Of a stretch of DNA of 7,589 nucleotides, positions 1 to 6,024 are shown piece by piece. Under the pieces are notes generated by a model. That model was given only the letters and a program-made list of their open reading frames with translations. It did no database searches and had not been told where the DNA came from. Positions within the stretch are counted from its first letter, which is position 1, and the number at the start of each line of letters is the position of its first letter. The position numbers and the translations under genes were made by a program. The stretch is from Agromyces sp. GTDB taxonomy: Bacteria > Actinomycetota > Actinomycetes > Actinomycetales > Microbacteriaceae. Location of the stretch: positions 1-7,589 of the forward strand of contig JAPSJU010000090.1 of assembly GCA_031178025.1 (NCBI GenBank), given 5' to 3'.

Positions 1-1106
<1,106 letters not shown>

Positions 1107-1114
1107 AGCGGACC

Positions 1115-1120
1115 ATCCTA
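1115..1120 (-). promoter_or_regulatory. Possible aspS -10 box (or Shine-Dalgarno)
   Basis: On the minus strand the hexamer TAGGAT fits the actinobacterial TAnnnT -10 pattern. It ends 8 nt before the aspS GTG, so a transcript could begin at or within about two bases of the start codon. No convincing -35 hexamer lies 16-18 nt further upstream. The AGGA inside the box is also a plausible ribosome binding site, so the two readings cannot be separated by eye. Confidence 0.4.
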
Positions 1121-1166
1121 CCCGCGGGCGCCTCGACGCTCGGCGGATTCAAAGGGAACCGCTCCG

Positions 1167-1172
1167 TAGACT
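1167..1172 (+). promoter_or_regulatory. -10 box of a likely leaderless promoter for the cytochrome c maturation operon
   Basis: TAGACT matches the TAnnnT -10 pattern and is followed by exactly 6 nt before the GTG at 1179, which places the expected transcription start on the start codon itself. There is no Shine-Dalgarno sequence at usual spacing before that GTG; the nearest purine run (AAAGGGAA, from 1151) is too far away. The -35 region is weak: 17 nt upstream reads CGGATT. The absence of a ribosome binding site together with a well-placed -10 supports leaderless expression of the first gene of the operon. Confidence 0.55.
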
Positions 1173-1178
1173 GGATTC

Positions 1179-1823
1179 GTGCCGGCCGAGCAGATCCACC
1201 TCGTGCGCCATGGCGAGGTCTTCAACCCCCAGGGCGTGCTCTACGGCCGACTCCCCGGGTACGGCCTCTCGAGCCTCGGCCATGAGATGGCGCAGTCCGC
1301 CGCCGACGACCTCCTCGCGCGCGACCGTCACGTCGCGATGCTCGTCTCCTCGCCGCTGCAGCGCACCCAGCAGTCGGCCGATCCGATCGCCCGCGTGTTC
1401 GACCTCGAGCCCGCGCTCGACGAACGCGTCATCGAGCCCGAGAACCGCTTCGAGGGCAAGCGCATGAGCGGCCGCGACGGGGCGCTCCGCGACGTGCGCA
1501 ACTGGTGGTTCCTCGTGAATCCGTGGGAGCCGAGCTGGGGCGAGCCGTTCGGCTCGATCGCCAGGCGGATGCTGCACGCGATGGACGACGCGTGGAACGC
1601 CACCGACCGCGGCGACGCCGTGATCGTGAGCCATCAGCTGCCGATCTGGATGGTGCACCGTCGCGTGGCCGGCAAGTCGCTCGCGCACGACCCGCGCCGG
1701 CGCCGTTGCGCACTCTCGAGCATCACGACGTTCGAGCGCCGGAACGGGCGATTCGTCGAGGTCGGGTACCGTGACCCCGCCGCCCGGTTCAGCGCGAACG
1801 CGACCGACCTGGGGGCGGTGTGA
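1179..1823 (+). CDS. Histidine phosphatase superfamily protein (phosphoglycerate mutase-like)
   Basis: This 214-residue soluble protein has the histidine-phosphatase fold signature. The RHG motif is at residues 10-12 (LVRHGEV), with H11 the expected phospho-acceptor. A second phosphate-binding arginine is R62 in SSPLQRTQQSA, E86 in the VIEPENRFEG segment is a candidate acid, and the second catalytic histidine is H152 in VIVSHQLPIW. All core residues are present, so it is probably an active phosphatase; true phosphoglycerate mutases are usually somewhat longer. Its substrate cannot be read from the sequence. It has no signal peptide or membrane segment, so it should be cytoplasmic. It opens the operon, and its TGA overlaps the ATG of the thioredoxin-like gene by one base, implying translational coupling. 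The same placement ahead of a ResA-like, CcdA, ResB, CcsB set is known in mycobacteria (Rv0525). The GTG start is chosen because it follows the -10 box at leaderless spacing and lies just before the RHG strand. Confidence 0.93.
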   Translation: MPAEQIHLVRHGEVFNPQGVLYGRLPGYGLSSLGHEMAQSAADDLLARDRHVAMLVSSPLQRTQQSADPIARVFDLEPALDERVIEPENRFEGKRMSGRDGALRDVRNWWFLVNPWEPSWGEPFGSIARRMLHAMDDAWNATDRGDAVIVSHQLPIWMVHRRVAGKSLAHDPRRRRCALSSITTFERRNGRFVEVGYRDPAARFSANATDLGAV

Positions 1824-2422
1824 TGTTCCGTCGGACGATGTCGACGGGCGTCGCGCTCGCCGCGGCATCCCTGCTGCTGCTCGCCGGGTGCTCGAGCGAT
1901 CCGCTCGCCGAGCAGTTCCGCGAGGGCAGCGGCAAGAACTACATCGCGGGCGACGGCACCATCTCGGAGTTCACCGAACCCCAGCGCGGCGAGCGCATCG
2001 AGTTCTCGGGCGAGACGGTCGAGGGCGGCACCTTCGACTCGGCCGACACCCTCGGCGAGGTCACGGTCGTGAACTTCTGGTACGCCGGCTGCGCACCGTG
2101 CCGCGTCGAGGCGCCGATCCTCGAGGAGGTGTCGAAGTCCCTCGCCGACGAGGGGGTCGTCTTCGTCGGCGTCAACGTGCGCGACCAGGCGGGCACCGCC
2201 GCCTCGTTCGAGGAGAAGTACGGCGTCAGCTACCCCTCGATCCTCGACGTCGAGCCGGGCACCGCGCAGCTGGCGTTCGCCGGCGACGTGCCCCCGGCCG
2301 CCGTGCCGACGACGATCGTGCTCGACCGCGAAGGCCGCGTCGCGGCACGCGTGCTCGGCCAGCTCACCGAGGCATCCATCCTCGAGTCGATCATCGATCG
2401 CCTCCTCGCCGAGCAGGCCTGA
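1823..2422 (+). CDS. resA: TlpA/ResA-like lipoprotein thiol-disulfide oxidoreductase
   Basis: A membrane-anchored extracytoplasmic thioredoxin-fold protein of 199 residues, expected to reduce apocytochrome c cysteines before heme attachment using electrons from CcdA. The N-terminus is a lipoprotein signal: FRR, a hydrophobic stretch at about residues 9-20, then lipobox LLAGC with the lipidated cysteine at 23. A linker of about 45 residues leads to the thioredoxin domain at about 65-199. The active site is C90-A-P-C93 within VVNFWYAGCAPCRVEAP, and the expected cis-proline is P162 in AAVPTTIVLD. Bacillus ResA has CEPC at the active site, so the intervening residue differs here. ATG 1823 is preferred over the in-frame GTG at 1820 because GGGGG (1811-1815) lies 7 nt before the ATG. 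The ATG shares one base with the upstream stop, and ccdA follows 14 nt after this stop. A general TlpA-type reductase is the main alternative, but the context strongly supports a cytochrome c role. Confidence 0.92.
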   Translation: MFRRTMSTGVALAAASLLLLAGCSSDPLAEQFREGSGKNYIAGDGTISEFTEPQRGERIEFSGETVEGGTFDSADTLGEVTVVNFWYAGCAPCRVEAPILEEVSKSLADEGVVFVGVNVRDQAGTAASFEEKYGVSYPSILDVEPGTAQLAFAGDVPPAAVPTTIVLDREGRVAARVLGQLTEASILESIIDRLLAEQA

Positions 2423-2436
2423 GGGGCGGCGGCACA

Positions 2437-3192
2437 GTGGGCGGCGTGGGCGAGATCGTGCTCAGCGGGCAGCTGCTCGCGGCGCTGCCCATCGCGCTCG
2501 CCGCGGGGGTGGTCTCGTTCCTCTCCCCGTGCGTGCTCCCGCTCGTGCCCGGATACCTCGGGTACCTCGGCGGCTTCACGGATGCCTCGGCCGAAGCATC
2601 CGAGGCCCGGCGCAACCGGCGCAGGCTCGTGCTGGGCGTGCTGCTGTTCATCACCGGGTTCACGATCGTCTTCGTCACCTTCAACCTGCTCGCGGGCGTC
2701 GCGGGGGCCTGGTTCAACGCGTACGGCGAAGCCGTCACCCGTGCCCTCGGCCTCCTGCTCATCGTCATGGGTCTCGTCTTCATCGGGCAGTTCACGTTCC
2801 TCCAGCGCACGATCAAGCCGTCGTGGCGTCCGGCCACCGGCCTCGCGGGCGCACCGCTGCTCGGCATCGTGTTCGGCCTCGGATGGACGCCGTGCATCGG
2901 GCCGACCCTCGCGGTCGTGCTCACGCTCAGCGCCGACTCGGCGTCCGCCGGCCGCGCGGTGCTGCTGGGGCTCGCGTACTGCATCGGCCTCGGCATCCCG
3001 TTCCTCCTCGTCGCCCTCGGCTTCGGCTGGGTGACCGGCTCGCTCGGATTCCTGCGCCGGCACATCCGCACCATCAACCTCATCGGCGGCGGGCTGCTCG
3101 TCGCGATCGGGCTGCTCATGGTGTCGGGACTCTGGTCGCTCTGGATGTACGAACTGCAGGCGGTGATCCAAGGCTTTGTCCCCGCGATCTGA
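2437..3192 (+). CDS. ccdA: CcdA, transmembrane thiol-disulfide electron carrier for cytochrome c biogenesis
   Basis: A polytopic membrane protein of 251 residues that passes electrons from cytoplasmic thioredoxin to extracytoplasmic thioredoxin-like partners, here probably the lipoprotein encoded just upstream. The two diagnostic cysteines are present: C32 in SFLSPCVLPLVPGYLGYLGG of the first membrane segment, and C153 in GLGWTPCIGPTLAVVL of the fourth. About six hydrophobic segments are visible, near residues 13-33, 64-88, 101-121, 137-162, 171-196 and 210-235. The size fits the short CcdA family and not the full DsbD. Three in-frame GTG codons (2437, 2446, 2458) could start it. I chose 2437 because GAGGGG at 2421-2426, overlapping the upstream stop, lies 10 nt before it; starting at 2446 would lose three residues with no functional change. 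The gene's 3' end overlaps resB by 17 nt. Confidence 0.94.
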   Translation: MGGVGEIVLSGQLLAALPIALAAGVVSFLSPCVLPLVPGYLGYLGGFTDASAEASEARRNRRRLVLGVLLFITGFTIVFVTFNLLAGVAGAWFNAYGEAVTRALGLLLIVMGLVFIGQFTFLQRTIKPSWRPATGLAGAPLLGIVFGLGWTPCIGPTLAVVLTLSADSASAGRAVLLGLAYCIGLGIPFLLVALGFGWVTGSLGFLRRHIRTINLIGGGLLVAIGLLMVSGLWSLWMYELQAVIQGFVPAI

Positions 3193-4909
3193 TCCCGACG
3201 CGCTCTCGCGCCCCGACGACCACATCGACTCGCCCGTCGGCTCGGACGAGGCATCCGTCACCCGACCCAGGCTGGGCTTCGTCGGCTGGGTGCGGTTCGC
3301 GTGGCGTCAGCTCACGAGCATGCGCACGGCGCTGCTGCTGCTGCTGCTCCTCGCGATCGCTGCGGTGCCGGGCTCGCTCGTGCCGCAGCGCTCGAGCGAC
3401 CCGAACGGCGTCACGCAGTACTTCGCCGACAATCCCGAGCTCGCGCCGGTGCTCGACGGCTTCCAGATGTTCGACGTCTACACGTCGGCCTGGTTCTCTG
3501 CCGTCTACCTGCTCCTCTTCCTCTCCCTCATCGGCTGCATCATCCCGCGCACGAAGCACCACATCGATGCCCTGCGCGCGCGGCCACCCCGCACGCCCCT
3601 GCGGCTCTCGCGCCTCGCGGGCTACACCGAGCGGCACACGGCGAACGGCGAGACCGCGGAGGCCGCGATCGATCGTGCGGCTGCCCGGCTGAAGCGGGCG
3701 GGGTACCGGGTCGAGCGCTACGAGCTGCGGGGTGAGGCATCCGTCTCGGCCGAGCGCGGCTACCTGCGCGAGACCGGCAACCTCGTCTTCCACACGGCCC
3801 TGGTCGGGGTGCTCGTCGCCGTGGGCATCGGCGGCGGGTTCGGCTTCTCCGGCCAGCGCGTCGTCGTCGAGGGGCAGTCGTTCGTGAACACCCTCGCCGC
3901 GTACGACTCGTTCAACCCCGGACGGTTCTTCGACGACACCACGCTCGCTCCCTACCGGCTCACGCTCGACGACCTCGACGCCGTCTACGAGACGCGCAAC
4001 CAGGAGGCGATCGGCCAGGCGATCGACTTCACCGCGAGCGTGACCGTGCAGGGCCAGGGCGGGGAGGCCCGGGACGGCGTGGTCAAGGTCAACGAGCCGC
4101 TGCGCGTGCACGGCACCGACGTCTACCTCCTCGGCAACGGGTACGCGCCCACCATCACCGTTCGCGACCCCGATGGCGAGATCGTGTTCACCGATTCGGT
4201 GCCGTTCCTGCCGCAGGACGCGAACCTCACCTCGATCGGCGTCGTGAAGGTGCCCGACGGCCTCGAGGAGCAGCTCGGCATGGTCGGCTTCTTCTACCCG
4301 ACCCAGGAGACGCTGGCCTCCGGCGCCTTCACGTCGACCTATCCCGACCTGGTCTACCCCGTGCTCACCCTCAACGTCTACCAGGGCGACCTCGGCATCG
4401 ACGGCGGCGAGCCGACCTCGGTCTACACCCTCGACCCCTCATCGATGGAGCAGCTCACGGGCGGGTCGACGGGCGTGGACTCGATCGAGCTCATGCCGGG
4501 CGAGACGACCGAACTGCCGAACGGACTCGGCTCGGTGACCTTCGAGGACCTCTCGCCCGGCGCCGGTGACGCGGATGCCACGGAGCGCGACTACGCGCAG
4601 AGCGTGCCGAGGTTCGCGAGCTTCGACATCCACGACGACCCGTCCCAGGGCTGGGTCCTCGCGTTCGCCATCCTCATCCTCGCCGGACTGCTCGTGTCGC
4701 TCTTCGTTCCCCGCCGACGCATATGGGTCAAGGCCGCACATCGGCCCGACGGCAGCGTCGTGCTGGAGTACGCCGGCCTGGCGCGCGGCGAGGACCCGGG
4801 GCTCGAGGAGGCGGTCACGGCGTTCGCCGATGCGCACTCCGGATCGACGACGACCGAGGGCGCTCCGGGTGCCGGAAGCTCCCAGGCATCCGAGGGAACC
4901 TCCCGGTGA
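3176..4909 (+). CDS. resB: ResB (Ccs1) subunit of System II cytochrome c synthase
   Basis: A membrane protein of 577 residues that pairs with CcsB to deliver and ligate heme to apocytochrome c. The architecture is typical: a short cytoplasmic N-terminus, TM1 at about 51-70 (a run of leucines, then AIAAVPGSLVPQ), TM2 at about 106-124 (WFSAVYLLLFLSLIGCIIP), and TM3 at about 203-225 (LVFHTALVGVLVAVGIGGGF). A large extracytoplasmic domain spans about 226-491, and TM4 at about 492-513 is followed by the basic PRRRIWVK stop-transfer. The histidine in LVFHTAL of TM3 may be the conserved membrane heme-ligand histidine, an inference from the family. The tail after about residue 545 is rich in Gly, Ser, Thr and Ala and looks disordered. 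An in-frame TGA at 3164 and the lack of ATG or GTG before 3290 make TTG 3176 the only start keeping the SDPDALSRPDDHIDSP leader; it overlaps ccdA by 17 nt. GTG 3290 would give a 539-residue form still containing TM1. Function is secure; the exact start is less so. Confidence 0.92.
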   Translation: MSPRSDPDALSRPDDHIDSPVGSDEASVTRPRLGFVGWVRFAWRQLTSMRTALLLLLLLAIAAVPGSLVPQRSSDPNGVTQYFADNPELAPVLDGFQMFDVYTSAWFSAVYLLLFLSLIGCIIPRTKHHIDALRARPPRTPLRLSRLAGYTERHTANGETAEAAIDRAAARLKRAGYRVERYELRGEASVSAERGYLRETGNLVFHTALVGVLVAVGIGGGFGFSGQRVVVEGQSFVNTLAAYDSFNPGRFFDDTTLAPYRLTLDDLDAVYETRNQEAIGQAIDFTASVTVQGQGGEARDGVVKVNEPLRVHGTDVYLLGNGYAPTITVRDPDGEIVFTDSVPFLPQDANLTSIGVVKVPDGLEEQLGMVGFFYPTQETLASGAFTSTYPDLVYPVLTLNVYQGDLGIDGGEPTSVYTLDPSSMEQLTGGSTGVDSIELMPGETTELPNGLGSVTFEDLSPGAGDADATERDYAQSVPRFASFDIHDDPSQGWVLAFAILILAGLLVSLFVPRRRIWVKAAHRPDGSVVLEYAGLARGEDPGLEEAVTAFADAHSGSTTTEGAPGAGSSQASEGTSR

Positions 4910-4934
4910 ACGCACGAATTCTTCGACGTAAGGT
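4906..4934 (+). promoter_or_regulatory. Possible internal promoter for ccsB
   Basis: TAAGGT at 4929-4934 fits the TAnnnT -10 pattern and ends 6 nt before the ccsB GTG, the same spacing as at the head of the operon. Seventeen nt upstream, GTGAAC (4906-4911) shares the central TGA of the -35 consensus and overlaps the resB stop codon. The same stretch contains AAGG 7 nt before the GTG, which could instead be the ribosome binding site for read-through translation. Both could operate. Confidence 0.4.
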
Positions 4935-4940
4935 AGAAGT

Positions 4941-5930
4941 GTGCAGCTGACGCTCGACCAGGTCTCCGTCTACAGCGTGTACTCGGCCATGGCCGTGTAC
5001 GCGGTGGCGTTCATCGCCTACGCGATCGATCTCGCACGGCGCTCGGCCGCGGCGACCAGGGCAGCGGATGAGGCGGCGGCCGCGACGTCGTCCCTCGGGA
5101 CGGCAGGGGCATCCGCCACGCTGGTCGCGCCGCCCCGGCAGCGGGCGGCATCCGTCGCCTACGGCCGGTCGCCGTCGTTGCGCGTCGGCGTGGCCATGAC
5201 GGTCATCGCGTGGCTCCTCCACCTCACCGCCGACGTCACCCGCGGCCTCGCCGCCGGCCGCGTGCCGTGGGCGAACATGTACGAGTTCGCGCTCACGGGC
5301 ACGCTCATCATCACGACCGTGTTCCTCGCCGTGCTCCTCGTGGTGAAGCACGACCTGCGCTTCCTCGGCACCTTCGTGACCGGCCTCGTGCTCGTGCTGC
5401 TCGGCGTCGCGACCGTCAACTTCTACGTGAGCGTCGTGCCGCTGCCGCCCGCGCTGCAGTCGGCGTGGCTCGTCATCCACGTGTTCGTCGCGACCTCCGC
5501 GACCGGGTTCCTCGCGCTCGGGTTCGCGCTCTCGGTCGTGCAGCTGCTGCAGTCGCGACGGGAGTCGCTCGCGGCATCCGCCACGGCGGCGAAGCAGAAC
5601 TTCCTCGCGACCCTTCCCGACTCGGCGACCCTCGAGAACCTCGCGTACCGGGTCATCATCATCGGCTTCATCCTGTGGACGTTCACGCTCATGGCGGGCG
5701 CCATCTGGGCCGAGGCCGCGTGGGGCCGCTACTGGGGGTGGGACACCAAGGAGGTCTGGACCTTCATCATCTGGGTGGTCTACGCCGGCTACATCCACGC
5801 GCGCGCCACGCGAGGCTGGCGCGGCTCCCGCTCGGCCTGGCTCGCCATCATCGGCTTCTCCGCGGTGCTCTTCAACTTCACCGTCGTCAACCTCTTCTTC
5901 AAGGGACTGCACGCCTACTCGGGCCTCTGA
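4941..5930 (+). CDS. ccsB: CcsB (CcsA/ResC family), heme-handling subunit of System II cytochrome c synthase
   Basis: A polytopic membrane protein of 329 residues that binds heme in an external WWD domain and, with ResB, attaches it to CXXCH motifs of apocytochrome c. The signature W261-G-R-Y-W-G-W-D268 is intact and lies between hydrophobic segments. About eight membrane segments are visible, near residues 13-32, 80-103, 114-136, 141-163, 175-204, 234-257, 271-287 and 298-322. The conserved PWANMYEF stretch is at 109-116. H180 (LVIHVFVAT) and H324 (GLHAYSGL) occupy the positions of the two external heme ligands flanking the WWD domain, and H286 (YIHARATRGWRG) that of a membrane histidine; these assignments come from family knowledge. 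Between TM1 and TM2, residues about 33-78 form an unusually Ala-rich hydrophilic linker. The gene starts 31 nt after resB with a GTG and ends the operon, followed by GC-rich hairpins. Nomenclature varies: ccsA, ccsB and resC are used for this family. Confidence 0.95.
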   Translation: MQLTLDQVSVYSVYSAMAVYAVAFIAYAIDLARRSAAATRAADEAAAATSSLGTAGASATLVAPPRQRAASVAYGRSPSLRVGVAMTVIAWLLHLTADVTRGLAAGRVPWANMYEFALTGTLIITTVFLAVLLVVKHDLRFLGTFVTGLVLVLLGVATVNFYVSVVPLPPALQSAWLVIHVFVATSATGFLALGFALSVVQLLQSRRESLAASATAAKQNFLATLPDSATLENLAYRVIIIGFILWTFTLMAGAIWAEAAWGRYWGWDTKEVWTFIIWVVYAGYIHARATRGWRGSRSAWLAIIGFSAVLFNFTVVNLFFKGLHAYSGL

Positions 5931-5933
5931 TCT

Positions 5934-5971
5934 CCCGGCCCGGCCGGGGATTCCGGCGCTGCCGCGCCCGG
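5934..5971 (+). terminator. GC-rich hairpins after ccsB, possible tail-less terminator
   Basis: Four bases after the ccsB stop, CCCGGC (5934-5939) can pair with GCCGGG (5943-5948) across a 3-nt loop. A second hairpin follows: CCGGCGC (5953-5959) pairs with GCGCC-C-GG (5964-5971) with one bulged C and a TGCC loop. There is no T-tract after either stem, so this is not a canonical intrinsic terminator. Hairpins without a T-tract at operon ends are common in actinobacteria and may end transcription or protect the 3' end. The location between the operon and a gene with its own promoter-like sequence supports this modestly. Confidence 0.35.
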
Positions 5972-5989
5972 CACTCGGGACCCGCTCGG

Positions 5990-6018
5990 TTGCGAAGCGG
6001 CGTGCCCGGGGGCATGCT
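5990..6018 (+). promoter_or_regulatory. Promoter-like sequence for the AAA-ATPase regulator gene
   Basis: TTGCGA (5990-5995) matches four of six bases of the -35 consensus. Seventeen nt later CATGCT (6013-6018) matches three of six bases of the -10 consensus, including the key A at position 2 and T at position 6. The box ends 6 nt before the ATG at 6025, so this too would give a leaderless mRNA. The alternative is a leader with GGGGG (6008-6012) as ribosome binding site, but its 12-nt spacing is long. The -10 is weak on its own; the full spacing pattern is what makes it credible. Confidence 0.4.
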
Positions 6019-6024
6019 CGCTCC

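Noticed and set aside
1771..2436. In-frame upstream extension of ccdA giving a 473-residue fusion-like protein.
   Set aside because: The extension overlaps the whole ResA-like gene in another frame and is Arg-rich nonsense; CcdA family similarity begins only after about 2437.
3331..3352. Short CTG repeat in resB (five CTG codons then two CTC) as a possible slippage or phase-variation tract.
   Set aside because: Five trinucleotide units are too few to be notably unstable, a unit change would stay in frame, and the run simply encodes leucines of TM1.
6001..6016. Small inverted repeat TGCCC-GG-GGGCA before the AAA gene as an operator.
   Set aside because: The loop is only 2 nt, the stem is 5 bp, and such repeats are common by chance in GC-rich spacers; nothing ties it to a known regulator.
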